DNA from: Sciurus carolinensis
Taxonomy: Eukaryota; Chordata; Mammalia; Rodentia; Sciuridae
NCBI RefSeq assembly: GCF_902686445.1
Contig: NC_062219.1
Coordinates: 106,703,160-106,767,159 of the forward strand
Length of the DNA: 64,000 nt
Direction: 5' to 3'
The translations under genes were made by a program, and so were the position numbers. How positions within the stretch are numbered: position 1 is the first letter of the stretch; each line of letters opens with the position of its first letter. This document shows, one piece after another, positions 11,226-22,660 of this stretch. The notes under the pieces were generated by a model. That model was not told the origin of the DNA and searched no databases. It was given only the letters and a program-made list of their open reading frames with translations.

Positions 11226-14200
11226 GGAAAACTGAAATTTTAAATGAGAGATATTTTATAGACCAACTAAGGACAGGAAAAGTAAAAATAAAAATCTCAA
11301 GGAGCTGAGAGGTGAAGAAGCCTCAAAGCAGGAAATCTTCCTAATTGTCAGTTTCACTTTCGTTAAGAATGGAATTTTATAGCAAGAAATTCTATTGATA
11401 TTTTGGAACTTCCAGATTTAAAATGTGGCATTGTGAAAATTGTTTCCTCTAGTTCTGAGTTAAATATGGACGGAAGGAGTAAAGGAAAGAAAGGGGAAAG
11501 GAAGGGGGAAATAGGAGAGAAAGAGAAAGGAATAAAGCTGAGATAGCATCTATTTTGATTAAATTTGACTTTGATTGTGTTTATCATACCTCATCCTGGA
11601 CTGGTATGGACTGAAGTAGAGCCTGAGAACATCAGGAAAATTTTGCTTTGCCAATATACAATTTTCTTGATTGATAGGGTTATTACCTTTTATGGGGTAC
11701 ATTTTTCAAACTAAAGGAAGTATCTGCTAAGAGTTGGGGGAAATTAATACATTTTGGGCTTGAAGTAAATGTTCAGGAGAGCCTTGGAGCCTTTGTTGTG
11801 AATCATTAAGTATCTGTGTTTTCCATGATTTTGTCCTTCAGCTATGTATGATCCCTGAAATCTGCCTAGATGTGGGCAGCCTTATATTTTGTGGAAATAT
11901 GGAGAGATGCCAAACCAGAAAAACAGACATAACAGTCATTGGAGATCACTGTCAGGTGCTGTTTTAAGATCATTATGGGTATGTTCTTATTGGTGATCCA
12001 TAACAAGCCTGAAAAGTATGTGCTATTATAATTTTCATCTGATATGTAAGGAAACTAACTTTTTGAGGTCAGAAGAGGTTGGTAGAGTAAGGATTCAAAT
12101 CTCAGACTTACTGTATGTATACTGGAGTATTTACATGCTTGGGGTAGAGGGCACACTGAGTTTTGTCTTATGGGGGAGGTATCCTCTCATTTTTTACCTT
12201 CTATGAATGGAAGCATAAGTGGTTAATAAACAAAGTAGAACTAACACATACTCCACTAGGTCTTCTAGAACCGAACTCCCTTGTTCTCCCTAATACATAC
12301 AGTTTCCTGGTATTATACAACTGGATAGGAAGATATTGGAGCTTGAGGAATTTTTGTTGTGCATTATTTGGGATAATCTTTGTGGTTTTTTGAGTGTGCT
12401 TAGCTTCTGGATTATTTTTTAAGGGGTAAGCAGTGAATTTTTCTCTTCTCATCCTGGCTAGAAAACTGAATTCCATTCAGGAAATATGGCAGTGGATGCT
12501 AACTGGACCTTCCTGAAGTTTTTAATGCCAACTTCAGGTGTAGCCCAGCATCACAGGGACACATTAGTATCACAGCTGAAAGGGAACACCTGGGATTAAA
12601 TTCTGTAAGGTGTTGCCAGACAAAAACCAAAATGGGTTGTTAGTAACCATATTTTATCACTTCAATTCTGCTAGAAAATTTTACCTTCAGGAGAGGGGTC
12701 CTATCAAGGAAACAATATATTTTCTCTGAAATAAATTCATGTTGGTGATCTACATGTTAAGATTAAGTGTGTATTGACTCATTTGAAAGTTTCCTTCTGA
12801 AATAACTTCAAATTCTCTTGAATTCTTTCCTTCTTTTCCTTTTTTTACCTTCCATGTCAGAAGTCCAGTAAATTATTTTTTATTATTTTGCAACATCAAT
12901 CCTTGGCTTATTGTGCTTCATAGAGTACAGGGCTTAAATTTAATAAGCTATTACCCAATTATAGATTGGCTTTGGGCAAGGAAGCATTAAATGAAATAAA
13001 ACCTAACATCATAAGAATTAAATGAAATGGCATCTTATCAGCCTTCATCCTTCCTGGTACATATTGGGGCCAGAGTGCAAAATGAGGTTTTAGACTTTTG
13101 CTGCCAAGTATGGAAAATGTTGGGGAGCAGTTAGCTAACTGGCAATTCTTTGCATCAGGGAGTAGAAGGAACTAATTTTATTGAATTCTAGAATATCAGA
13201 TCTAGAAGGGAATGCTATATATTATACAAAGCACTCCCCCAACAGTTACAAATGGAGAAACTGAGTCTCAGAGAATAAACCTGATGTCACACAGCTAATC
13301 AGTTAATGGTCATGGAAAACTAGATGTTTGATTCTTTTTAAAATTTTATCAGCAGCAAAATTTTTTATTTCCCATCCATCAAGGGAAGATGGTTGAGGTT
13401 GCCCTGAGGTCGAAAATATAGATTGTGTCATGTTTCCAAAATTTGGGTAACAGGACATCAGAGGCCAGGGTACAAGCACTCCAGATTATCTATTTCTGAT
13501 TCATGCAACTCCAGGTTAAGTTTGGGGCAGTTTCTGGCTACACAGTTAAAGGGAGTAAAGGTTCCTTTGGAACTCAAGTCTTACTTCAGTGGCATATTTC
13601 ATTTTCTACCTTGTGACCAGTGGCAACCAATTTTATGGTGAGTATGCTTGTGTGTGTGTTGGGGAAGGTGGAGGACCTAGGCATGTCCCTGATGCTGGCA
13701 CAGCCAGTCTCTTCTAGAAGTCCCCATGTTCCCATAACCCTCAGCCCCAGGTTGGATGGATGGCAGTCACATTTCCATGGACCTCCATCTCGCTCATCTG
13801 AAATGCTATTTCAGAGTGTTCTAAATCAGGTTTTGTGCTTTAGCAGAGAAATGGAACCTTCTTTTCTAATATTACTTGTGTGGGTAAGTGTTTTCTGAAC
13901 TACAAACAACTTTATTATGCATTTTAGGAATATGACCCCCTTACAGACTGAGGCCTGCCTCTTCTGCGGGAAATATACATCCTACATACAGCTTGGTAGA
14001 ACCAACTGTAGGCATTTCTTATGTTGATTTTTAAAAAAATATTGTATAAAGTGCTTGAAACTGGAAGCATATTCCAGGAAGAGTTGGCTAAGCAGTTCCC
14101 TATGGGGTAGGATTTAAGGATTAAAACAGACCCTCTTTTCAAGTGGATACTCTTAACTTGACCTTATCAAGCCATCTGAAATCATCAGTGCCAACTAAGG

Positions 14201-14600
14201 CAGGGGTGGCAGGTGTGTAGAATCAGTGTGTTGGACACAACTTTTTCCTAAACCCAGACTCTTATTTCTGTTTTTGCTTTTTAAAATACAGATTCCCAGA
14301 CTGACTCCTAGAGACTCTCATTAAATATATGAGGGATAGGATTCTGTAATCTATTGTTTAATTCTAGTCAAGTTACTTCTGAATTAAGACATTTATTGAT
14401 TCACTGACAGATTCACTCAATTATTCATTCTTTCATCCTATACCAGAACTTGCTCTTTGTAATTCAGACACTGGGTACTGGAAGCAAAAAGAAAAAACTG
14501 AACATGTGCACCATAAGACATAAGTGTCATGGGAGCTACCAGTGTTGTGTGGTGATGTTAGGGGACTGGAATCACAAAAAGCTTTACATAGCATTTATTA
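11226..14600. other. Unassigned intergenic or intronic DNA
   Basis: No convincing gene is visible. Short stretches at about 12000-12090 and 13240-13310 (AAATGGAGAAACTGAGTCTC and similar) look like ancient MIR or L2 debris. The purine-rich run at 11470-11540 is low complexity. The ORFs here are short and show no recognisable domains. Confidence 0.6.
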
Positions 14601-14604
14601 GTGA

Positions 14605-14795
14605 GGTTAGCCACTGAGTGGTAGCCTGGTATCCTGAATTCAAAGCCCAGTTCTCACATCCGCTTAGGACCTCTGCAATGATGCTTGCCATTTCCGTGTG
14701 TCATTTGTATCATCAGTAAAATAAAGGCAGTCTGAGTACCTACTTCAGAGGGCTTTTGTGGAAATTGAATATGCCCATGTTAGGAAGTGCTTAGA
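14605..14795 (+). repeat. MIR SINE fragment
   Basis: It contains the MIR pattern: CCTGAATTCAAAGCCC, then TCATCAGTAAAATAAAGGCAG, then TACCTACTTCAGAGGG, then an AAGTGCTTAGAA-like end. It is strongly diverged, as expected for this ancient family. Confidence 0.65.
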
Positions 14796-14920
14796 ATTGT
14801 ACTCTCAAACTTCAGCATGCATCAGAATCTCTTTGAAGTCTTATTACAATACAGATGTCTTGATCCCACCTCAAGTTTCTGCGTCACTAGATCTGAGATG
14901 AGACCAAGTGTGGGGAGCCA
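14796..14920. repeat. MER5-like hAT transposon fragment
   Basis: The string CTTCAGCATGCATCAGAATC, followed by a TGATCCCACCTCAAGTTTCT-like stretch and TCTGAGATGAGACC, resembles the non-autonomous MER5A-type hAT element. It is assigned by eye only. Confidence 0.5.
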
Positions 14921-15580
14921 TCCATATGTAGCAGAATCAGATGTGGTTGAGCCATGGGACACAGGGGCCCAACTCCCAGGAACTGGCAGCCCAAAGAGAC
15001 TGTTCCAGATCGCTGTGGGGTAGGTGGCCCTGTGTGGGAGTGGTTTACCATCTGGGGATAGGCTAATTTCCCTGAGCAAATAGATCCCCTGACTCCACCC
15101 CATCCTGTTCATCACAGAAGAAGCCTCTCCCAGTCTTGTCCCCCTTTACCTGTGTGACTAAAATACAGGGGGGTGGGTACTCCATCTTGTTAGAGGCCAG
15201 AACTGGTATGACCCAATCTGTCATGTCTCCTCCCACTTGAAAAGAGTATTGGCTCTTGTGTGTTTGTTGATTAGAGAAGTTTATGGGTAATTAATTGATT
15301 TATAGCTGGCACACCTCCCTCATGCAGTTAACCCTTCCCTCATTCACGTGGGATGTGGCTGAAACCCCCACAACCAAGAATTTGGAGAAAATTTTTGTAA
15401 ATCATATATCTGAAAAGGAATTAATATCCAGAATATTTTTTTAAATTCTGAAAACAGTAGGGCCAAAACCTTATAGCAAAAAACAATTTTTTAAAAAATA
15501 TTTGCACAGGAATGTACGGCAAACAACCATGTGGTTGATTACTTGGAGTTCCCCACATAGTCAGTTATCAAAATAAGATT

Positions 15581-15789
15581 TTGTTGGGGGGGGAATACCA
15601 AGGATTGAACTTAGGGGCACTGAACTACTGATGCACATCCCCAGCCCCATTTTGTATTTTATTTAGAGACAGGGTCTCACTGAGTTGCTTAGTGCTTAAC
15701 TTTTGCTGGGGCTGGCTTTGAACTCTCAATTCTCCTGTCTCAGCCTCCTGAGTCACTGGGATTACTGGTGTGTGCCACTGAGCCTGGCC
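15581..15789 (-). mobile_element. Composite SINE (ID + B1-like dimer)
   Basis: From left to right on the plus strand there is the complement of an ID-like unit (ATACCAAGGATTGAACTTAG, CATCCCCAGCCCC) and then the complement of a B1/7SL-like unit (GAGACAGGGTCTCACTGAGT, TCTCAGCCTCCTGAGTCACT). Imperfect flanks resembling AAATAAGAT and AAGTAAGAT may be the target duplication. This dimer layout is typical of squirrel MEN-type SINEs, as I recall the family. Confidence 0.75.
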
Positions 15790-16585
15790 AAAGTAAGATA
15801 TTTTTATTTATAGGAACTACACTAACTATTGGGTCCTACAAAAATATAGTACCTGTTCTTAATAGAGTTGCATTCATGTGTCACTTTAACATGTAATAAA
15901 GAGAATCCATTCCTGGAAGTATAGTGACGGTTGACCCAAACACTTTGTTCATCAAACCGCTCAGGCTAGTTTGTACTAGTAGAGTTTTGTTTCTATTTTT
16001 ATTTTTTATTAATTTTGTTCCTTTAACATAGATTTTCAGTGAGGGGCTTTTTCAACCCCACTGGTTCTATTTATTTTGTATTTTACTATTTTAATTTGCT
16101 TCGTAACTTAAACCAAGTTTCTTCTAGTCTTAGATATTTCTCAATTTTGTATTTACAAGAACTGGAGAGGTAATTTATTGGAATGAACTCACTGACTTCC
16201 CCAAGCCTCCCCTTTCCTTTTTTGACATGAATTTTACTACTTCACACAAAAAGAACAACGTTGTGATGTTACTGTGGTGAAAATGACAAATACCACTAAA
16301 ATGATTGTGATTTAGAAGTGACATTCTCCTGCTGCTCTGATCTGACAAATGGTTACTATATGACATTTTCTGACATAGGTATCTGTTACTTTGGCACTAT
16401 TCCTCTTTGCCTCTTATTATTTTTGCCAGTGTACTATATACCTCAGCCTTATTTGAAAGACAGAAATCTGATAAAAAGTCATAGAAACAATAAGTCAAAT
16501 GATTTGTTTTAGATTTTTAAAAAAGGTCAATAGCCAATTAATACCTGGGGAAAGGCCAAACAACTAAATAGTCTAAATCTAACAA
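15790..16585. other. Unassigned intergenic DNA
   Basis: AT-rich sequence with no recognisable gene or repeat. The small ORFs at 16175-16366 and 16318-16512 overlap on opposite strands and show no domain. Confidence 0.5.
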
Positions 16586-16589
16586 CATT

Positions 16590-16795
16590 TACATAGTGTT
16601 TATATGAGGAAAACTACAAAACTATGATGAAAGAACTCAAAGAACTAAATAAATGGAAAGAGATATCATGTTTATGGCAAGACTCTATGTTATCAAGATA
16701 TCAGTTCCTCCCAACTTGATTGATAGATTTAATGTAATCCCAGACAAAATCCCATTAGGTTATTTTGTGGAGTTTGACAAACTGGTTGTGAAGTT
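16590..16795 (+). pseudogene. Old L1 ORF2 fragment, plus strand
   Basis: The sequence reads roughly ENYKTMMKELKELNKWKEI, then a RFNVIPDKIP-like stretch, matching the region just after the reverse transcriptase in L1 ORF2. It is diverged and has stops. A minus-strand L1 piece follows directly. Confidence 0.7.
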
Positions 16796-16799
16796 CTGT

Positions 16800-17400
16800 T
16801 TGTTGAATTGCGCTGGCTAGACCTTCCAATAGTATTTTGAACACAAGTGACAAAAGTAGACATCTTGTCTTATTCTAGATCTTAGGGGAAGAAGGGATAT
16901 TGAATTTGGGCAAATACTTTTTTGTATTTATTGAAATGATCATATGATTTTGCCTTTAATTCTGTTAATGTGACATACATTTATAGATTTGTGTATTTTG
17001 GATCATGTTTGCATCCCTGGTTTGAATCATACCTTATCATGGTGAATAAATAATCTTTTTAATGTCCTGTTGAATTCTGTTTCAGTATTTTGTTGAGGAT
17101 TTTTACATCTCTGTTTATAAAGGATATTGACTTTTAGTTTTCCTTTTGTTTGCATCCTTGTCTGATTTAGGTAACTAGGGTATGTTGGCTTCATAGAATG
17201 TGTTTCTAAGTATTTTCTTTTCCTCAACTTTTTGGAATAGTTTGATGAGAATTAGTATTAGTTCTTTAAAAGTTTTGTAGAATTCAGCAGTGAAGCCATC
17301 AGGTCCTGTTCTCTTCTTTGATGGAGACATTATTACTGATTCACTTTCCCTGTTATCGATCTGTTTAGATTTTCCTTCATAATTCAATTTAAGTCTGTGT
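16800..17400 (-). pseudogene. Old L1 ORF2 reverse-transcriptase fragment, inverted
   Basis: On the minus strand the reading has [20 protein letters not shown] and then [16 protein letters not shown], which is the start of the L1 reverse transcriptase. Further fragments run on to about 16800. Its orientation is opposite to the L1 pieces on either side, as expected for a 5' inversion (twin priming). Confidence 0.75.
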
Positions 17401-17409
17401 CTAGAAGTA

Positions 17410-18250
17410 TGCACATTTCTTGTAGGCTGTGTGGTGATAGCTTCCCAGACACTAAAGGCATGATCATTAGCAAAACTGATAAATTGGTTTTGACTTAAAA
17501 TAACTTCTACTTTACAAAAGACACAGAGAAGATAAGTCAGAAAATGGGGGGAAATTATCATCAAGAGACATATCTAATTAAGAGTGTTATCCAAAATTTT
17601 AAAAAAGAACACTTAAAACAATACCATAGGAAACAAAAAGGGATAACACAATAAAGTCAATAACCTGACTAAACAATGGGCAGAAGATCTGAACAGACTC
17701 CTCATCAAAGAACACCAAAGAAGCTCTAAAAATGGCAAATGAGCATATGAAAAATGTTCAACATCATGTTATTAGGGAACCACAAATCAAAACAACAAGG
17801 ACATATACATGGTGAAAATTCCAGACATTGATAACACCAAATGCTGGCGAGGATGTGGAGCAGTAGTAACTCTCATTCATTGCTGGTAGGAATGCAGAAT
17901 GGTACACAGCCACTTTGGCAGGCAATTTGGTACTTTCTGACAAAAGAAAACCGACCCTAACATACAATCCAACAATCATAGTCCTTGAAATTTATCCAAA
18001 CCAGTTGAAAATTTATAATCCCACAAAACCCACAAATATTCTAGCAACTTTTTAAATAATTGCTCCAAGTTGTTCAGTGAGAGAAAGGATAACTAAACTG
18101 AGGTGTATCCAGAAGATGGTCTGTTACTTACCACTAAAAAGAAATGAGCTATCAAGCCATAAGAAAACGTGGAGGAACCTTAAGTGCCATGACATAGATT
18201 GTGAGAGGATTGGAAATATGACGAACACACAAAAATAGAGAAAGTGGGAC
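17410..18250 (+). pseudogene. Old L1 ORF2 C-terminal part, plus strand
   Basis: The plus strand matches the distal part of ORF2: the [19 protein letters not shown] beginning, ADEHMKNVQHHVIREPQIKT-like strings, and then a NAGEDVEQ--LIHCW region near 17840-17890 that is the CWRGCG / HCWWGC zone. Stops and indels are frequent. It is interrupted at 18252 by a probable solo LTR and resumes at 18658. Confidence 0.72.
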
Positions 18251-18251
18251 C

Positions 18252-18657
18252 TGGTGGGAAAGCCTGCCCTGATGAGGTGTGACTGACACCAGAGCAGCTT
18301 CATACGTTTATTATATAGGTTTAAACATTAAAAGGATTTATTGTGAGAAAGCTTCTTCAAGATAAACAAAAATGTGATTTGTGAGGGGAACAGCCCAATT
18401 AGAGTTTATCAGCTTGTGCTTATATCTCTTCTGCCTCTAGGGAGCTGATGCCTCAAGGCAATTGAACATACTTTTTTACCTCCACGCAGCTAGCATTTGA
18501 ACCCAGAGCTATTGAACTAATAAATGCTGTGAGGCACAGAATTTTTCCTCTTAACAGGGGCCACCCCAAATGGGCAGTTTTCTCAACAACTTTGCACCAT
18601 AAATTCCCAAGGGGGTTGTCCACTGTCCAGGACAGTTCATTCACCGTTCCTGACACA
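18252..18657 (-). repeat. Probable solo LTR, family not identified
   Basis: On the minus strand the segment starts TGTGTCAGGAACGG and ends CCCACCA. It has a TATA-like GATATAAGC in the middle and several AATAAA signals near the end, an LTR-like order. It interrupts an L1 fragment. I could not find a target-site duplication, so the exact ends are uncertain. Confidence 0.5.
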
Positions 18658-19110
18658 TAAGTGCACATTTTAATGACAGAAACAATATGAAATGAGGTAT
18701 GATCCAAACTATATGACATTCTGGAGAAGGCAAAATATGAAGACAGTTAAAGATAAATGATAGCCAGAGGCTAGTAGGGAGAATAAAACATATAGGGAGA
18801 TATTTGGGAAATGAAACTATTCTGTGTGATACTACAAGGTTGAATATATGTCTTATACACTTGTCAAAACTCAAAGAATGTACAAAACCCAGAGTGAATT
18901 CTAATATAAACTATGAACTTCAGTTAATGTGCTTTTGGGTAAAAGTGTGTTGGTGTAAGTTTATCCATTGTAATACATGTACCTCTCTGACTGATATGGG
19001 AGTTTGATTGTAAGGGAAGCTGTGCATATTTGGGGGCAGGCTGTATATGGGAACTCCTTGTACTTCTTAATTTTTTTCTGTGAATCTAAAATGTTCTAAA
19101 AAATAAGGTT
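18658..19110 (+). repeat. Old L1 3' end, plus strand
   Basis: The end TATATGGGAACTCCTTGTAC, followed by AATCTAAAATGTTCTAAAAA and ATAAGGT, is the classic 3' terminus of ancient mammalian L1s. It continues the L1 interrupted at 18252. A similar terminus appears at 43555-43640. Confidence 0.72.
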
Positions 19111-19149
19111 TATTTTTTAAAATGGGCAAAAGACTTAAATAGACCTTTC

Positions 19150-19312
19150 TATTTTGGTTTGAGGCCAACCTGATCTACCTAGCAAGACGCTGTTTCAAAA
19201 TAAAATTTAAAAAAGAAAAAGAATGGGATGTATCTCAGTGGTAGAGTGCTTGCTTAGCCTGGCATACTAGAAACCCTGGGTTCAATCCCCAGTACCACAA
19301 AAGAAATAAAAA
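19150..19312 (+). mobile_element. Composite SINE (B1-like 3' part + ID)
   Basis: A 7SL-like end (TTTGAGGCCAACCTGATCTA, AAGACGCTGTTTCAAAA) is followed by an ID-type unit with GGGATGTATCTCAGTGGTAG and GGTTCAATCCCCAGTACCAC, then an A-rich tail. It has the same dimer layout as the SINE at 63100-63350. Confidence 0.75.
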
Positions 19313-19319
19313 AGAAACC

Positions 19320-19795
19320 TATACATAAATGTCCATAGCAGCATTACTCTTAATAGCCAAATGTCATCAAGTGATGAATACACAAACATAATACGTTATG
19401 CCTGTACAATGAAATATTTTTCAGCCATAAAAAGGAATGAAGTACTGGTAAATGCTGCAACATGGATGAACCCTGAAAACATCATGTTATGTGAAAGAAC
19501 CTAGACATGAGAGGTCATACATTGTATAATTTCATTAATATGGAATGTCTAAAATAGGCAAATGCAGAGAGAGAGAGAAATCAGGTGAGTGTTTGCCAGG
19601 AAACTAGGGTTGAGTAAGGAATTGGGAGTGACTGTGTAATAATAGATATGAGAATTCCTTAGGGGGTGATTAGATCATATTAATAGTAGTACAGTATTGT
19701 GTATACCACAAGCCCATTGAATAGTACACTTTAAAGTTATTTAAATGGTGAATTTTACATTATGTAAACATGATCTCAGTTTTTAAGAAATTTAA
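19320..19795 (+). repeat. Old L1 3' fragment, plus strand
   Basis: The sequence GTCCATAGCAGCATTACTCT, then a CAGCCATAAAAAGGAATGAA-like string, then CATGGATGAACCCTGAAAAC is the widely conserved 3' region of ancient L1 elements. It is a separate copy from the one ending at 19110. Confidence 0.75.
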
Positions 19796-20094
19796 TTTTG
19801 AAACCAACTAACGCATATTTACTGAAATATTTACTTGCAAAATTATCAAACACTGTCCACATAATAACCCAGGTTCATTAAAAATAAACTAGCTACCTAT
19901 AGACAATTATAGAGAGATATGTGACCCATCTACAGTCAAGTTGTCTTGAGAACATCTCAAGAAATTACTACAAACATCAGTGGCAACAAGGCAGTAATCT
20001 AGTCTCAAAATAATATAAAGGTTATTTTTAATCTTATTGTAATCCCTTAAAACGTCAAGAGGTTTACATTTATATTGTATTGTGCAACCACTGA

Positions 20095-20310
20095 GAGGCA
20101 GCCTAGTCTAGTGGGGAGTCCAAAGTGTCTGGGTTTGAATTTAGCTCTTCCACTGGTTAACTTGGGCAAGTCATTTATATAATCTTTGTGTTTTCTTTAT
20201 AGTACTTACTAGTAGGGTTGTTCTGAGGATTAAATGAATTAACATATACAAAGTGCTTCACAGGGATCCTGGCATTTAGTAAGTACTCAGTAAAAGTTAA
20301 CAAACAAAAC
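20095..20310 (+). repeat. MIR SINE, near full length
   Basis: The MIR order is clear: TAGTCTAGTGGGGAG, CTGGGTTTGAATTTAGCTCT, AACTTGGGCAAGTCATTTA, AGGGTTGTTCTGAGGATTAA, CTGGCATTTAGTAAGTACTC. Confidence 0.85.
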
Positions 20311-20689
20311 TTCTACTCATTTTCTATCACTTTAACACTAGGTACCCATTAGCCTCACTCTGCTCCCCAGACCCAACTTCAAACACAGACCTTGTGAATT
20401 CTTTTTCTCTCCTCTTGACATCATCATTTACTTTGCTGGTAACATTTTACTCTTTCCACAATAAACTAGATGAGGCTGGTTTGGACCCCTCTTTCTTCTT
20501 TATCTCATTTATTATCCTCCATTGTCCACACAAGATGACACAGAATTTCCCTCAGTAAATGGAATTCTAAGTGGCTGTGAAAACTTACAGAAAACATCCA
20601 GAAAAGTAACAATACCTCTTTATCAGTGGTAGAAAAATAGTCATGTTCACTTTGTAACAGCTAACGCATACTGAGTGTTATCGAACTAA

Positions 20690-20805
20690 TACATATTGAG
20701 TGCCACTGTGTACCAGGCGTCTTTCTAAGTAACTGACATGTATTATGTCATTTGATCCCATTAAATCTTTTCAAAATTTTCACATGCATTTATTACTTCT
20801 ATAAC
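20690..20805 (+). repeat. MIR- or L2-like fragment
   Basis: GTGTACCAGGCGTCTTTCTA followed by GACATGTATTATGTCATTTG resembles the 3' part of MIR3 or L2 elements. Highly diverged. Confidence 0.5.
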
Positions 20806-20809
20806 CAGA

Positions 20810-21690
20810 AAATTTTATTTTGTATATATTTGTATATTCATCTATCTACAAAAAATAAGCTCTATTAGGTTGAAAGTTATCAAGTTGGTGAAGATTCTAG
20901 GAACTACTGCAGTGAAATTTTGTTTGAAAGGTTGAAGATGGTTTAACTGGAAAGTGGGGGGCTTGGAGTTGGTCACACATGATAGTTATCTTCGTGTACT
21001 GAAAAGATAATGGAAAGAGGAACTGAATGTGGTTTCTGTGGCCATTTCAAAAAGAACTAGAGTCAATGAGAGAAAATTCTGGGGAAGCAAGATTTTGTTC
21101 AAATGAGTGCTCTAAAAATTTCATCCCAAATGGTGATTCATCTAAATCAACAAGTACTTAAGAATTTCTGTAAGAAGTCTAATTTCTGTAAGAGAAGTCT
21201 AAGATCATTTCAACTCTGACATATTTATCTAAACTCTGTTTATATTAATGTAGATTAATCAAAGAGAAGGGACCAAAGTATAGTGTCTAAGTAAGCAAAG
21301 AATAATCATGGCTTATGGATTGTTTCGATGCAATTTTAATATTGTTATTAAGAAGCAGTAAAGTGTAAGAAGAAAAAGGCCTATTTGGCTAGCGATTAGA
21401 AAGACGACAGAACACAGAACGGATTTGAATTTGTTACTCAGTTCATTCCCTCCTTCAGGTTAGTCTGCACCAGCCCTCCCTTACTTCAATATCCCCACTT
21501 TCCCTATCCTGCGTTCTCTTGGGAACAGACTCAGTCCTGACTACATATGCTACCGGCAAGCCACAGACTTTCTCCTCCCTCTGAATTGCTTCCACCGGGG
21601 TTCACTTTGTTTAGCAACAGATCCACCCTAGATTGCTCATCTCAGTCCCATTTGCCTTGACACTAGCCTCTCACTCCTGGTGTCACGGGC
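20810..21690. other. Unassigned DNA before the CpG island
   Basis: No recognisable gene or young repeat. Base composition shifts from AT-rich to moderately GC-rich after about 21430, as expected on approach to the island. Confidence 0.5.
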
Positions 21691-22660
21691 TCTCACATAA
21701 TGGGAGTTCTTGAAGCCGGAGACCTTCTGTCCCCGGGGCTGATGGCTGAGAATATTGGCACAGCTGTGAAGCCCGCGCAGGGCACCTTCAGCGGCGTGGG
21801 CTGGGCGGGTCGCCGGGCTCCAGCAAGAGGGCGCCAGCGTTCACCAAGCGCAGAAGCCCCGAAGCACCCGAGAGGGGCTTCGCGACATTTCCTCAGTCAG
21901 AGTCCTGGGCTCAGTATTCTCTTAAGAGTCTCTCTCCCGGCACTCCCACCACAGTGTGCTTTTTAAACCAGCTTCTTGTTGGTTGTGGCTGCCCCCTCAC
22001 CCTTAGCTTCAGAACCGACCCCTCTGCACCCCGACCACCCAAAGGCCCCATCCGGGTTGCGACCCCAGGAGCTCCTCAGCACAGGCTCCTGCGCTAAGCT
22101 TCCACAGAATCTTCACGGCCTCGCCTGCACCCGGAGAGGACAGGAGGGGCTGTGGGACTGAGGGCAGGTGGGTGCCCGAGAAGTGGAGTGGGTGGGGGAC
22201 CTGGATGGGCGCGGGATCCCGAGAAAGGAGCAGAGAACAGAACTGACAAGGGCTTTTGGTTTCCCGGGGTCTGATTGGAGGTTGGCCCGATGAGTCGGAG
22301 CTAGGGGCGCGCCCATCTCCGCAGGTTCCTGCGAGAGCCGCCCGCTCGGCCCCTCCCCAAAGCCCCTTTGTGCCGGGTGACGGCGGCGGAGGTTGCGGGG
22401 AGGAGCGGGCAGGAGGCACAGACCCACAGACCCAGGGAGCCGGGGCTCGGGAGGCGGGGAGCCCCGCGCAGAGCCCCACGCCCAGGCCCACGGGCACTGC
22501 GCGCACCTCACATGCTCCCCCAGCCCGAAGGTGGGTCGGCAGCTCCGCGCCGACAACTACGCCCCGCATCCCAGCCCAGCGGCTGCGGTTAGCTAGCCAC
22601 TCCACCCTCTGGGGCTGTGCGCGGTGATGCAGAGGGCTCCGCAAGCAAGCTTGGCGGAAT
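21690..22660. promoter_or_regulatory. CpG island, possible promoter of unknown gene
   Basis: This stretch is strongly GC-rich and keeps many CpG dinucleotides (for example GGCGTGGGCTGGGCGGGTCG at about 21795 and TGACGGCGGCGGAGGTTGCG at about 22378) in an otherwise CpG-poor setting. A GTGGGT after CCCGAAG at 22531 is a possible plus-strand splice donor. Open frames overlap in several phases on both strands, as GC-rich DNA permits, and none resembles a known protein. I see no repeat family that would explain it. Direction and gene are unknown. Confidence 0.6.

Noticed and set aside
11470..11540. Regulatory GA-rich element
   Set aside because: A purine-rich low-complexity stretch without any further motif. 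Nothing supports a specific function.
22009..22644. 211-codon minus-strand protein in the CpG island
   Set aside because: Several overlapping frames on both strands are equally open in this GC-rich DNA and none resembles a known protein. Chance openness explains it.
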